From NCBI GenBank assembly GCA_030584105.1, contig CP129491.1, positions 930,001 through 994,000 of the forward strand: a stretch of 64,000 nucleotides of DNA, read 5' to 3'. The position numbers and the translations under genes were made by a program. Source of the DNA: UTCHB3 sp002050155 (lineage in GTDB: Bacteria > Bacteroidota > Ignavibacteria > Ignavibacteriales > Ignavibacteriaceae). Position 1 is the first letter of the stretch; the number at the start of each line of letters is the position of its first letter. A model generated the notes under the pieces. It was not told the DNA's origin and ran no database searches. It saw nothing but the letters and a program-made list of their open reading frames with translations. Positions 1 through 9,047 of this stretch are shown piece after piece.

Positions 1-2218
1 CGTTTGAAATGTGTTTTGAGGCGGAAAAGAAAATACGGTCTGCCGGTGCGTTTGTCGGAATAACATCGGCAGTGTTCTGTTTTGTAAAACTTTGAGGGCG
101 GCATTGAAGAAGATAGAAATCTTTACCGTCGCTTGCAAACTCTACATCAACAGGAACCCTGAATTTGTTCTGCAGTATCTGCAAAATAGTGTGCATTTTC
201 TGCAGGAAATGCGTTTTATTCAGCATCCCGTCGAATGTAACAACAAATTCATCCTCCTGATAATCTACCTGTATCGGGTTTGGCGGCCTTAACATGTTAT
301 TTGAGATAACAGATACGATATTGTTAATTTGCGGATACTCAATCCCAACTTCTTTAATTAATGCATCAACATCTACGGTTTGGAACTGATTAGTTTTCAG
401 GTTAATCACATCCATTTTTTTCGGGGAATATTTCACCGATTCCTGCATTGTTACATTTACCCTAAGTTGTGGTTGCCCCGGTGCAATCAGAATCGGGTAA
501 TCGTCGCTCACACGGTCAACTGCCCGGGTACCCAAACCCGGTACAATTCTAAGCAGACCGTCTTCTCTGTTAATTCTGGGTGACCACCGGAACTCGTTAT
601 TGCTGAAAGCCACACCGGCAAATGCGGGGAAGTAATAGTCACCCACACGGGTACCCACCACTTCCATTATCATAATGCCCATTTCTTCGTGAAAATCGAC
701 CAATCCCCTCTCTGTGCGGTATTCTATCGGGTCGGGTCCAAATGTCGAGGCATAAACTTCCGCAACTGCATCCATCAAAGCGTTCAGTTTTTCAGCTTTC
801 GTCCCCTGATTGGCAAGGAACAAACTTTTATATTTCCCCGAAAAAGCAGCGCCTAATTGATCTTCCAAAAGGCTGGAACTTCTGACTATTATCGGTGTAT
901 CGCCAAAATCATCAAGTGCAAGAGAAAGCCCTTTTATTATATCAGGCTGAAACTGCCCTTCTTTGAAAAGTTGCATCACCTGCGGATACTCTAACCTGAT
1001 TTCTTCCAAATCACGGTATTTTTGTTCGTAAATTTCTTCCAGATTATTGAACTGAATATAGTGTAAAATGCAGTCGGAAGTAAGATACCATGTTTTGGGT
1101 ATTTTCACCTCAAACGGAAGTTCGGCGTTGTTAACGCTCGATTTTAATATATTATGTGCAAGGAATACCCCTGAACTTTTGCCCCCTAACTTACCGTGGC
1201 TGCCGGGCAGAAAAATCATCTTGTCAATAAGCTTATAGAAATCGGTAAGTTTAACATAATCTTTCGCAATTTGTATAAACTCGAGGTCATCAGTCATAAA
1301 CCGACGAAGCAGCGAAACGCGCAGCCCTTTAACCGTAGAGGGCGAAAGTTCAATTTTTTCGGGTGAAAGGTGATAAAACCTTCTTATCGCATCTGAAATT
1401 TCAGCCAAAGACGAGCCTTGCGACTCCAGCACTTTAATGAGTGCGCTGGTGTTATCATTCTGAATCCATTTTTGAACCCTCCAAAGAATCTCTTCTTCGG
1501 TGAAATTTTCGCTCGTCAACTTTAGAATTGCTGAGATGTAATCGTCGTAATTGCTGATAATTCTTTTTTGAAGGGGTCGGTTTTCATCTTCTGTTCCCCT
1601 TTCTTCAACGCCTTTCAGGTCAATGCTTAATTCTGCAAGCAGCATTTCGGCTTCCTCGACGCCTTTCCAGTTGAGTTGGTGTAGCATCTTTCTTAGAAGG
1701 CGCATAAAAAGCGGAGGGTCGGTTTTTCTGATCATATCGATCACAATCCGCCATTCGGTTTTATCGGGAAGTGATTCGGTTACTTTTTTACTTGCTAATT
1801 TTTTCTTTAGCCGTTGGTTGTAGATGTAATCACTAAGCCGGAACGCAATGGTATCCAGCAACCTTTTTTCCTGCTTAAGGAAAGGACCGATCTCCGCTTC
1901 AGGAGCCTCAGCAGTGTAGGTAACCTGAATATCACCCACTATCTTTTCGCCTGCAATAAGGTCAGCGCTCAAATAAGGCATATCTTCTATGTAACCACCT
2001 GTGTCAAATGTTTTGTCGCGGTAGCGCAGTCTCACTTCGCAAATAGTGCCAAACTGCCAGGCATCTTTCATTTTAGTTATTACAATCTGAAAAATATCTT
2101 CTTTCGGAAGGGTTGGGTCGTGCAGAAGTTCTTCAAGTTCGTGCAGAAAATTAATTTCTTTGTTGCGTTCTTCAAGAGTAGCAGAGAATCTCGATTGTTG
2201 ATCGGCTGAGGACATCAT
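1..2218 (-). CDS. PEP/pyruvate-binding dikinase-like protein (partial, 3' end outside window)
   Basis: The frame is open from an ATG at 2218 (followed at once by a second ATG) to the window edge, about 739 codons, so the C-terminus is missing. Residues about 20-150 resemble a GAF-like sensory segment (seen only as general pattern). The later part is recognisable as the ATP-binding domain of pyruvate phosphate dikinase/PEP synthase: VRSSSLLEDQLGAAFSGKY, then the FAGVAFSNN region and the closing LLQCRPQS motif. In PEP synthase this domain is followed by a phosphohistidine domain, which would lie beyond the edge. No clear Shine-Dalgarno sequence is seen. The long helical N-terminal region suggests a signalling or regulatory dikinase-like protein rather than a standard PpsA or PpdK. 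The family call is firm; the substrate is not known. Confidence 0.8.
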   Translation of the reverse strand, partial: MMSSADQQSRFSATLEERNKEINFLHELEELLHDPTLPKEDIFQIVITKMKDAWQFGTICEVRLRYRDKTFDTGGYIEDMPYLSADLIAGEKIVGDIQVTYTAEAPEAEIGPFLKQEKRLLDTIAFRLSDYIYNQRLKKKLASKKVTESLPDKTEWRIVIDMIRKTDPPLFMRLLRKMLHQLNWKGVEEAEMLLAELSIDLKGVEERGTEDENRPLQKRIISNYDDYISAILKLTSENFTEEEILWRVQKWIQNDNTSALIKVLESQGSSLAEISDAIRRFYHLSPEKIELSPSTVKGLRVSLLRRFMTDDLEFIQIAKDYVKLTDFYKLIDKMIFLPGSHGKLGGKSSGVFLAHNILKSSVNNAELPFEVKIPKTWYLTSDCILHYIQFNNLEEIYEQKYRDLEEIRLEYPQVMQLFKEGQFQPDIIKGLSLALDDFGDTPIIVRSSSLLEDQLGAAFSGKYKSLFLANQGTKAEKLNALMDAVAEVYASTFGPDPIEYRTERGLVDFHEEMGIMIMEVVGTRVGDYYFPAFAGVAFSNNEFRWSPRINREDGLLRIVPGLGTRAVDRVSDDYPILIAPGQPQLRVNVTMQESVKYSPKKMDVINLKTNQFQTVDVDALIKEVGIEYPQINNIVSVISNNMLRPPNPIQVDYQEDEFVVTFDGMLNKTHFLQKMHTILQILQNKFRVPVDVEFASDGKDFYLLQCRPQSFTKQNTADVIPTNAPADRIFFSASKHISN

Positions 2219-2243
2219 ATTCCAAAAATTAGTTTTTAACTCT

Positions 2244-2287
2244 TTAAAAATAAAAAGGCTGCCCCAATTAGACTAATCAGGGCAGCC
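2244..2287 (-). terminator. Rho-independent terminator of gdhA
   Basis: Arms GGCTGCCC (2257-2264) and GGGCAGCC (2280-2287) pair perfectly. Read on the minus strand they are followed by a T-rich tract (TTTTTATTTTT). It lies just after the glutamate dehydrogenase stop codon and before the next gene. Confidence 0.85.
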
Positions 2288-2309
2288 GTCGTGTGATAAA
2301 GAACTCTTA

Positions 2310-3596
2310 TCAGCACCAGCCTCTGTCGTGGCAGGCTTGCGCAACTCTCATAATCGAGATTACATAAGCGGCATCGCGCATATAAAGTTTTTTCTTAACA
2401 GAAGTGTCGTACACTGCATGGAAAGCAGAGGTCATCTTTGAGTCAAGTTTGGTAAGTACTTCTTCTTTATCCCAGAAATAGTTCATATTACCCTGTACCT
2501 GCTCGAAATAACTGCAGGTAACGCCACCGGCATTCGCAAGGAAATCAGGGACAACAAAGATATTTTTTTCGATAAGAACTTTGTCAGCCGCCGGAGTAGT
2601 TGGCCCATTAGCGCCCTCAACTAAGAATTTAACTTTGGGGCTAATCTTAACAACATTGTCTTCTCTTACCTGGTTTTCAAGAGCCGCAGGAATCAGGATA
2701 TCAACTTCCTGTTCGATCCATTCGCCGCCGCTAAGAACTTCGTATCCAAGCCCTTTGGCTTTTTCTTTATCGATTCCGCCAAACTTATCAGTAATTGTCA
2801 TCAGTTCATCAAGATTAATACCTGAAATTCTTCTGAATGAATAAGAAGCCTGGTCTGCTTCGTCCCAACTTGAAACACAGATAACTTTTCCGCCAAGTTT
2901 AGTGTAAAGCTGGATAGCGTGTCTGGCAACATTACCAAATCCCTGAACGCTGGCAGTGGTATCTTTGGGGTCAATTCCCTTAACTTTCAGTGCTTCGCGC
3001 AGAGTGAAAATCACTCCGTAGCCTGTGGCTTCGGTTCTGCCGAGAGAGCCACCCATCCCTACCGGTTTACCGGTAATAAAACCCGGATATTTAGCCCCAT
3101 GAATAGCTTCGTATTCATCGAGCATCCAAAGCATATGTTGTGGGTTTGTCATAACATCCGGCGCCGGCACATCTTGAATCGGTCCGATATTTTTTGCAAT
3201 CTGCCTGACCCATCCGCGGCAAATCGCTTCTTGTTCTCTCATGCTAAGGTTATGAGGGTTACAAATAACACCCCCCTTAGCACCACCGAGAGGAATATCC
3301 ACCACAGCGCACTTCCAGGTCATCCACATCGAAAGAGCACGAACGGTGTCGGCTGTTTCCTGTGGGTGGAAACGGATACCGCCTTTTCCGGGTCCCCGAG
3401 CATCGTTATGCTGACTTCTGAATCCGCGGAAGACTTTGTGTGATCCGTCATCCATTGTAATTGGAATGCTGAAATGATATTCTCTTAAAGGGTTTCTTAA
3501 CAGTTCGCGGGTCGATTCATCGAGTTCAAGAAGGTCCGCAACTTTATCAAATTGTGCCTGTGCCATCGCAAATGCATTAAAGCCAGGATCCGCCAT
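2310..3596 (-). CDS. gdhA: Glutamate dehydrogenase (Glu/Leu/Phe/Val dehydrogenase family)
   Basis: It catalyses reversible oxidative deamination of glutamate to 2-oxoglutarate and ammonia in the cytoplasm. The start is placed at 3596 (MADPGF) because a GGAGG sits 7 bases upstream; an in-frame ATG at 3659 has no such site. That gives 428 residues, normal for hexameric bacterial and archaeal enzymes. The substrate-binding GPGKGGIRFHP is near residues 68-78, the catalytic lysine lies in PLGGAKGG (K107), and PAPDV follows. The nucleotide-binding GFGNVA is near residue 220, and the C-terminal NAGGVTCSYFE helix region is intact. Cofactor preference (NAD or NADP) cannot be read with confidence. It appears monocistronic with its own terminator. 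Confidence 0.95.
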   Translation of the reverse strand: MADPGFNAFAMAQAQFDKVADLLELDESTRELLRNPLREYHFSIPITMDDGSHKVFRGFRSQHNDARGPGKGGIRFHPQETADTVRALSMWMTWKCAVVDIPLGGAKGGVICNPHNLSMREQEAICRGWVRQIAKNIGPIQDVPAPDVMTNPQHMLWMLDEYEAIHGAKYPGFITGKPVGMGGSLGRTEATGYGVIFTLREALKVKGIDPKDTTASVQGFGNVARHAIQLYTKLGGKVICVSSWDEADQASYSFRRISGINLDELMTITDKFGGIDKEKAKGLGYEVLSGGEWIEQEVDILIPAALENQVREDNVVKISPKVKFLVEGANGPTTPAADKVLIEKNIFVVPDFLANAGGVTCSYFEQVQGNMNYFWDKEEVLTKLDSKMTSAFHAVYDTSVKKKLYMRDAAYVISIMRVAQACHDRGWC

Positions 3597-3856
3597 ATTT
3601 ATGCCTCCATAATCTAAGTTAGATTTGTATCCGTTTTTGTGGTTAATTACTTTCCCCAAAAAAATAATTATTAGGGATATTAAATTAACTAATATTCAGC
3701 CAATAATCAAAGAATTTCTGAATTGTAGCAAGGGATATTCCCCCCGGTATGCAAATAGTATTAGCGAGGTGCTAACAAGTGGTCTTATATAACTTTAAGA
3801 AGAATTGAAAAATGCGTAAAACAAAGAATTAAAATGACATGAAAGCACCCCGAATA

Positions 3857-5140
3857 TCATCTCACTTTAATAAAAAATTGAAACTCTGTAGCCAGTTGCT
3901 TGGTCAATAATGTCCGGTCGAACTTAGCAACGAAATCTTCGTCAGGGATCGGTTGTTTGTTATTCTCAAAATCGCTGTAAGCTTTAAGTATATTTTCCTT
4001 AATGGTTTTAACATCGTATGGGTCTGAAAGATAAGCAGCCTCATACTTTTTAAGGTGGTCTTTCAGTGCACCATCGGGCAGACAGGCAAGAATCGGTTTT
4101 TTTGTGCCGAAATATTCATACATTTTACTGCTCGAAATGGTGTCGGCGTTTCTCCCTTTGCCAACCATAAACCAAAGCAAATCGCTGGCTATTACTTTCT
4201 TCAGTGCTTCAAGGTGCTCCATGTAGCTGTGCTCGACCACAAAATTTTGGAGATTATATTTTTTAATCAGTTTTCTGTTTTCAATTCTAAGGAAGCCGAT
4301 AAAGTGAAGTTCGATATTAACCGCCACTTCCGGGTTTTCTTTTAATATTTGTCTGAAAGCGCGTAAAAAATATTTGGGTGTAATAAACTCGTAAAATATT
4401 CCCGAGTAAGTGATCACCATTTTTTTTGTAAGTTTTTTAGCCTCAGGTTGTGCCACGGCAATATCTTGTGGGTCAAAGCCGTGCGGAATTATTAACATTT
4501 TATCGTGAGTTAAGAAAGGATATGTTTTCATCATTCTTTCTTTGATCCGCCGGTTGGTTACTACTATTTTATCAACCCGATGGAGCGCCCGGTACTCTTC
4601 CTGTTTAACTTTAATTTTGTGCCACAGGGTTGGATAAATTGCGAACTGGTTGCCGTACCAAAGATCACGATAATCAACAAAAACCGGAATTTTAAACTCT
4701 TCGCTGATTCTGATTGCAGCGCTAAATGAGGTGAAAGGAGGACCTGAAACAAAAATAACATCAAATTTCTCTTCAGAGCAAAGTTTTTGAGCCTCTTTGT
4801 AAGCTTTACGCGCCCACGATCGTTTATTGTCTGTGATGTTCAACCAGGCGCTCAGATAGGCATACATTTTTCTGAAAATCTCCCTGGGCATTTGCATCGT
4901 TCCTTTTTTCTTAAGGATCGAGTTGATTTCTTTACCGCTTACCCTTATCACCCTGATGTTTTCGTTTTTCAGATCATTAAGTAACGAGTTATCATGTGCA
5001 AAATATGCGATATCCCCCGTGGTAATTACGGTGGGTGCCCAGTTTAGCCCGGGCAGATATTTCACAAATTTTGTTGTGCGTTGCACACCGCTTAAACCCT
5101 TCGGCGGAAAATAATATGCGAAAATTAAAACTTTGAACAT
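3857..5140 (-). CDS. Glycosyltransferase (group 1 / GT4-like)
   Basis: A 427-residue cytoplasmic or peripheral protein beginning MFKVLIFAYYFPPKGLSGVQR, the usual opening of GT-B fold glycosyltransferases with the glycine-rich N-terminal loop. Further matches are DVIFVSGPPFTSF near residue 130, a mid-protein IIPHGFDPQ segment and VITYSGIFYEF at the start of the C-terminal Rossmann domain. A late SSSKMYEYFGTKKPILA segment corresponds to the donor-binding E-x7-E region. It would transfer a sugar from a nucleotide-sugar donor, probably in surface polysaccharide synthesis (inference). It lies 32 bases downstream of the IMP dehydrogenase gene on the same strand and is probably co-transcribed, but the functional link is unclear. 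No strong ribosome site is seen. Confidence 0.8.
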   Translation of the reverse strand: MFKVLIFAYYFPPKGLSGVQRTTKFVKYLPGLNWAPTVITTGDIAYFAHDNSLLNDLKNENIRVIRVSGKEINSILKKKGTMQMPREIFRKMYAYLSAWLNITDNKRSWARKAYKEAQKLCSEEKFDVIFVSGPPFTSFSAAIRISEEFKIPVFVDYRDLWYGNQFAIYPTLWHKIKVKQEEYRALHRVDKIVVTNRRIKERMMKTYPFLTHDKMLIIPHGFDPQDIAVAQPEAKKLTKKMVITYSGIFYEFITPKYFLRAFRQILKENPEVAVNIELHFIGFLRIENRKLIKKYNLQNFVVEHSYMEHLEALKKVIASDLLWFMVGKGRNADTISSSKMYEYFGTKKPILACLPDGALKDHLKKYEAAYLSDPYDVKTIKENILKAYSDFENNKQPIPDEDFVAKFDRTLLTKQLATEFQFFIKVR

Positions 5141-5172
5141 CTGATAATTTATAATATTTAATTTAACCTCTG

Positions 5173-6282
5173 TTAATTGGGGTAGTTGGGCGATTCTTTG
5201 GTGATAGAAATGTCGTGCGGATGGCTTTCGGTAAAAGAAGCGGCAGTTATTTTAACAAATTTACCCTTAGTTTTAAGCTCCGGAATTGTCGCCGAACCTG
5301 TGTAACCCATTGCTGCTCGCAGACCCCCTGTCAATTGATATACCACATCGGCAAGTGAGCCTTTAACAGGTACTACCCCTTCAACCCCTTCGGGTACAAG
5401 CTTTTTTGTTTCACTTTTTGAATCCTGGAAGTAACGGTCGCCACTTCCCTGTTTCATTGCTGAAAGAGAGCCCATCCCTCTGTAAGATTTATAATTTTTA
5501 CCATTGATTTCAACAACTGAACCCGGGCTTTCATCTGTTGCAGCAAACAAACTGCCGAGCATAACTGAATCCGCACCGGCAACTATTGCTTTAGCAATAT
5601 CGCCCGAGTACTTAATGCCGCCATCAGCAATTATCGGTACTTCACTTTCTTTCAGAGCTTTTGCCACCTCCATTATTGCGCTTATTTGAGGAACGCCAAC
5701 ACCGGTTACAATGCGCGTCGTACAGATTGAACCGGGACCAATCCCTACTTTAACTGCATCAACATCTGCTTCGGCAAGCTCTTTCGCGGCATCGTATGTT
5801 GCGATATTACCGGCTATCAGTTGAACCTCAGGAAATTCTTTTCGCAGTTTTTTTATGGTTTCAATCACGCCGAGTGAATGCCCATGAGCCGTATCAACAA
5901 CAATAACATCAGCACCCGCTTTTATTAGTGCCTCAGTTCGTGAAAAAGTTTCAGCATTAACACCAACTGCCGCACCAACAAGTAGTGTATTTGTTCCGCT
6001 TTCGTCTGTAAACGATTTAACTTTACGAACTTCATCCGCCTGCCATTCTATTGAGCCATTTTTGTGAATAACGCCAATTCCGCCGGCTTGTGCCATTGCG
6101 ATTGCCAATTCACTTTCCGTTACTGTATCCATAGCGGCAGAAACTAAGGGGATGCTAAGTTCAATTTTTCTCGTTAATTTGGTTTTTAGACTAACCTCTT
6201 TCGGCAACACGGATGACCGAGCAGGAAGAATTAGAACATCATCGAAGGTAAACCCCTCGTAAGCAATTTTATTTTCGCTCAT
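5173..6282 (-). CDS. guaB: IMP dehydrogenase lacking CBS domains
   Basis: It oxidises IMP to XMP with NAD+, the committed step of guanine nucleotide synthesis. The catalytic cysteine is in GPGSICTTR (C187). The IMPDH-specific flap dyad is GDRYFQ (R283, Y284), which separates it from GMP reductase. SRYGMGS-like phosphate-site residues appear as SYRGMGS. The protein has 369 residues against the usual 480-500: after the EVRKVKSF segment (about residue 91) the sequence passes directly to LLVGAAVGV, so the Bateman (paired CBS) module is absent. It lies 11 bases after the acyl-CoA dehydrogenase stop and 32 bases before a glycosyltransferase, so it is in an operon. Without CBS domains, allosteric control by ATP/GTP should be lost (inference). 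Confidence 0.93.
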   Translation of the reverse strand: MSENKIAYEGFTFDDVLILPARSSVLPKEVSLKTKLTRKIELSIPLVSAAMDTVTESELAIAMAQAGGIGVIHKNGSIEWQADEVRKVKSFTDESGTNTLLVGAAVGVNAETFSRTEALIKAGADVIVVDTAHGHSLGVIETIKKLRKEFPEVQLIAGNIATYDAAKELAEADVDAVKVGIGPGSICTTRIVTGVGVPQISAIMEVAKALKESEVPIIADGGIKYSGDIAKAIVAGADSVMLGSLFAATDESPGSVVEINGKNYKSYRGMGSLSAMKQGSGDRYFQDSKSETKKLVPEGVEGVVPVKGSLADVVYQLTGGLRAAMGYTGSATIPELKTKGKFVKITAASFTESHPHDISITKESPNYPN

Positions 6283-6293
6283 TTCAGTGGTTT

Positions 6294-7463
6294 TTAATCA
6301 AATGCCGGAAGCCCTGTTATGTCTTCGCCAATAATGAGTGTGTGCATTTCGTGCGTGCCCTCATAAGTTTTTACCGATTCCAAATTGTTTGCGTGACGCA
6401 TAATCGGGTATTCATCCAAAATGCCGTTGGCACCGTGAATTTCCCTTGCCACTCTGGCAATCGTGAGCGCCATTTCACAATTATTTCTTTTTGCCATCGA
6501 AACATGCTGATAACGGAGGTCGCCCGAGTCTTTCATTCTGCCTAATTGCAGGTTAAGAAGTTGTGCTTTTGTGATCTCGGTTAGCATGAACACTAATTTT
6601 TCCTGCGTCATTTGATAGCCGGCAATCGGTCTGGAAAACTGAACACGCGATTTTGCATAATCGAGCGAAGAATCATAAGAAGCCATCATCGAGCCAACCA
6701 CACCCCAGGCAATACCATAGCGCGCCTGATTCAAGCACATTAACGGTGCCTTTAACCCTGAGGCTCCGGGCAGACGGTTTTCTTCAGGAACAAATACTGA
6801 ATCAAACACCAACTCGGAGGTAACAGATGCACGCAACGAGTGTTTACCCTTCATTTCCGGTGCTGTGAACCCCTGCATCCCCTTTTCAACCAAAAAGCCG
6901 GCGACTTTGCCTTCAAGTTTTGCCCACACTACAGCTACATCTGCTAAGGTTCCGTTGGTTATCCACATTTTGGCACCGTTTAAGATGTAGCCGCCTTCGG
7001 TTTTTTCGGCTTTGGTTACCATTCCGCCGGGATTTGAACCGAAATCCGGTTCTGTAAGTCCGAAGCATCCGATTTTTTCACCGGTAGCTAATTTTGGCAG
7101 CCACTTCATTTTTTGTTCTTCACTTCCAAAAGTGAAAATTGGATACATAACCAACGCACTTTGCACGGAAACAAAACTCCGGACGCCACTATCACCCCGC
7201 TCTAACTCCTGCATCACTAAGCCATAAGCTACATTGTTCATATCGGAACCGCCATATTGGGAGGGTAAATTTGCTCCAAACAGCCCCAATTCACCCATTT
7301 TTGAAATTAGCTCCATCGGGAATGTGCCTTCCCGATAGTGTTTTTCGATTACCGGAATTACATTATCATCCACAAATTCACGCACGGTATCTCTAACCAT
7401 TTTCTCTTCTTCCGAGAGAAGGGAATCCATATTGAAATAGTCAACGCCTGTAAATTTCGACAT
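6294..7463 (-). CDS. Acyl-CoA dehydrogenase, glutaryl-CoA dehydrogenase-like
   Basis: A 389-residue FAD flavoprotein of the acyl-CoA dehydrogenase superfamily. The segment RSFVSVQSALVMYPI, the FGLTEPDFGSNPG flavin/substrate motif, WITNGTLADVAVVWAK and the catalytic glutamate region YEGTHEMHTLIIG match glutaryl-CoA dehydrogenases best. The Arg and Ser that bind the glutaryl carboxylate in that family are in RS..SVQS. The likely reaction is glutaryl-CoA to crotonyl-CoA in lysine/tryptophan breakdown, although a related short-chain acyl-CoA substrate is possible. The start is supported by AGGAGACTAAATG. It is the first gene of an apparent operon with guaB and a glycosyltransferase, and an aldehyde dehydrogenase lies just upstream. 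Confidence 0.9.
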   Translation of the reverse strand: MSKFTGVDYFNMDSLLSEEEKMVRDTVREFVDDNVIPVIEKHYREGTFPMELISKMGELGLFGANLPSQYGGSDMNNVAYGLVMQELERGDSGVRSFVSVQSALVMYPIFTFGSEEQKMKWLPKLATGEKIGCFGLTEPDFGSNPGGMVTKAEKTEGGYILNGAKMWITNGTLADVAVVWAKLEGKVAGFLVEKGMQGFTAPEMKGKHSLRASVTSELVFDSVFVPEENRLPGASGLKAPLMCLNQARYGIAWGVVGSMMASYDSSLDYAKSRVQFSRPIAGYQMTQEKLVFMLTEITKAQLLNLQLGRMKDSGDLRYQHVSMAKRNNCEMALTIARVAREIHGANGILDEYPIMRHANNLESVKTYEGTHEMHTLIIGEDITGLPAFD

Positions 7464-7573
7464 TTAGTCTCCTGGTTGTTTGGTTTACGATTTTTAACTT
7501 ATTCGAACTGCAATTTTTTAAAAATAATGACTTTAAAGGTAAGATTTAAGAGAGATGTGAGCAAACAGAATCG

Positions 7574-8938
7574 TTACGCAATGTAAACAGTTTTTGCGTT
7601 AACAAATTCCCGAATGCCGAGAAGTGATAGTTCCCTGCCGAAACCCGAGGTTTTTATTCCGCCGAAAGGCAATCTTGGGTCACTTTTAACGAAAGTATTG
7701 AGGAAGCAGGAACCGGTTTCTAATTTATTTTTTGCAATATCTTCGCCAAATGAAGTGTCGGCAGTGAACACGGCGGCCCCAAGCCCGTAATCTGTTGAAT
7801 TGGCAATTCTCAGCGCATCTTCTAAACCGTTTACTTTTATCAGAATGGCAACAGGACCGAACACTTCTTCCGTGCAAGCCGGTGAGTCAAGTGTGGGTTC
7901 TTCCAAAACGGTTACCGGATAATGAAAACCCACTTCTTCCGGTATGTATCCGCCGGTTAATAATTTCGCACCTTTAGCTATAGTTTCCACTACCTGTTTA
8001 TGAAGCGCCTCCCTTAAATCAGCCCGTGCCATAGGACCAATAAACGAGTTTTCATCCATTGGATCGCCCGATTTCAGAGCAACTGCAGCGTCCAAAAAGC
8101 GGGTTTTGAACGCATCATAAATTCCTGAAAATATTAGCAATCGTTTGGCTGCTATGCAACTTTGCCCACCGTTTAAAAATCTGCCTGTTATGCACGCTTT
8201 AACAGCAAGATCGATATCCGCAGTGTCGCTTACAATATATGGATCGCTTCCGCCGAGCTCGAGCACGCATTTTTTAATCTCACTTCCTGCAATAGCAGCA
8301 ACTGATCTTCCCGCTCCGGTGCTTCCTGTAAGTGTAACCGCCGCAATTTTTTTATTACGGATTATATTTTCAACCTGAGGGATATCCGCTATTATGGTTC
8401 TGAAGGCATTTCCCGGCAAGCCGGCTTCATTTACAATTTTTTCAATTTCTAAAGCGCAGCCCGTAACATTTGGCGCATGTTTCAGCAGAACGCAGTTACC
8501 CGCCATAATAGCGGGTGCTGCAAACCTAAAAACCTGCCAGAACGGAAAATTCCAGGGCATTATTGCTAAAACTACACCAAGGGGTTGATAAGAGACATAG
8601 CTCTTTTTTGCATCTGAGGGGATAATTTCGTCAGCAAGAAATTTTTCACCGTTTTCAGCATAATATTCGCAAACCCAGGCACATTTTTCCGCCTCAGCAA
8701 TTCCCTGTTGAAATGGTTTGCCCATTTCTGTTGCCATTAAAGTGGCGAGCTCTCTTTTCCTCGCACGCAAAATAGCAGCAATTTTTTGAAGTGTTGCCCC
8801 TCTTTCGGAAAAGGAAGTCAAACGAAAATTACCCCATGCAGCATGAACATCGTTTATTATATTTTCAACTTTTTTGGGCTGCATTTCTTCATAACGCGCA
8901 ACTTCTTCACCAGTGTGCGGATTAATGGTCTGAAACAT
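7574..8938 (-). CDS. NAD(P)-dependent aldehyde dehydrogenase (succinate-semialdehyde dehydrogenase-like)
   Basis: A 454-residue aldehyde dehydrogenase with all core motifs: VLAIMPWNFPFWQ, cofactor-binding TGSTGAGR, catalytic Glu in LELGGSDPY and catalytic Cys in GGQSCIAAKR. The C-terminal LPFGGIKTSGFGREL segment is typical of the GabD/Sad group, so succinate semialdehyde is a likely substrate, though a short-chain acyl semialdehyde cannot be excluded. The chosen start is the ATG at 8938, preceded by AGGTGAG; a GTG immediately before it is the alternative. The ribosome site and first codons are duplicated upstream in a 34/35-base tandem repeat. It is 110 bases from the downstream acyl-CoA dehydrogenase gene. 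Confidence 0.92.
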   Translation of the reverse strand: MFQTINPHTGEEVARYEEMQPKKVENIINDVHAAWGNFRLTSFSERGATLQKIAAILRARKRELATLMATEMGKPFQQGIAEAEKCAWVCEYYAENGEKFLADEIIPSDAKKSYVSYQPLGVVLAIMPWNFPFWQVFRFAAPAIMAGNCVLLKHAPNVTGCALEIEKIVNEAGLPGNAFRTIIADIPQVENIIRNKKIAAVTLTGSTGAGRSVAAIAGSEIKKCVLELGGSDPYIVSDTADIDLAVKACITGRFLNGGQSCIAAKRLLIFSGIYDAFKTRFLDAAVALKSGDPMDENSFIGPMARADLREALHKQVVETIAKGAKLLTGGYIPEEVGFHYPVTVLEEPTLDSPACTEEVFGPVAILIKVNGLEDALRIANSTDYGLGAAVFTADTSFGEDIAKNKLETGSCFLNTFVKSDPRLPFGGIKTSGFGRELSLLGIREFVNAKTVYIA

Positions 8939-9005
8939 CACTTACTCACCTACGGTTAACGGTCTGAAACATCACTTACTCACCTACGGGTTAACGGTTT
9001 GAAAC
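8927..9005. repeat. 34/35-bp tandem duplication over the aldehyde dehydrogenase start
   Basis: Unit A is 8927-8960 and unit B 8961-8995, nearly identical. A third partial copy (GGTTTGAAAC) occupies 8996-9005. On the minus strand each unit carries the ribosome site TAGGTGAG and an ATG followed by TTTCAGACC, so the upstream copy creates a short open frame (MFQTVNRR then TGA). It overlaps the first codons of the real gene. Confidence 0.85.
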
Positions 9006-9047
9006 TCTCTCCATACCATCTAAATTCAATTAATCCGGAGTGAAACA

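Noticed and set aside
1814..2209. Plus-strand open frame of 131 codons
   Set aside because: It lies opposite the dikinase-like gene, has no recognisable domain or ribosome site, and is an antisense shadow.
5173..6282. GMP reductase instead of IMP dehydrogenase
   Set aside because: The flap with GDRYFQ (Arg-Tyr dyad) is specific to IMP dehydrogenase; only the short length suggested GMP reductase.
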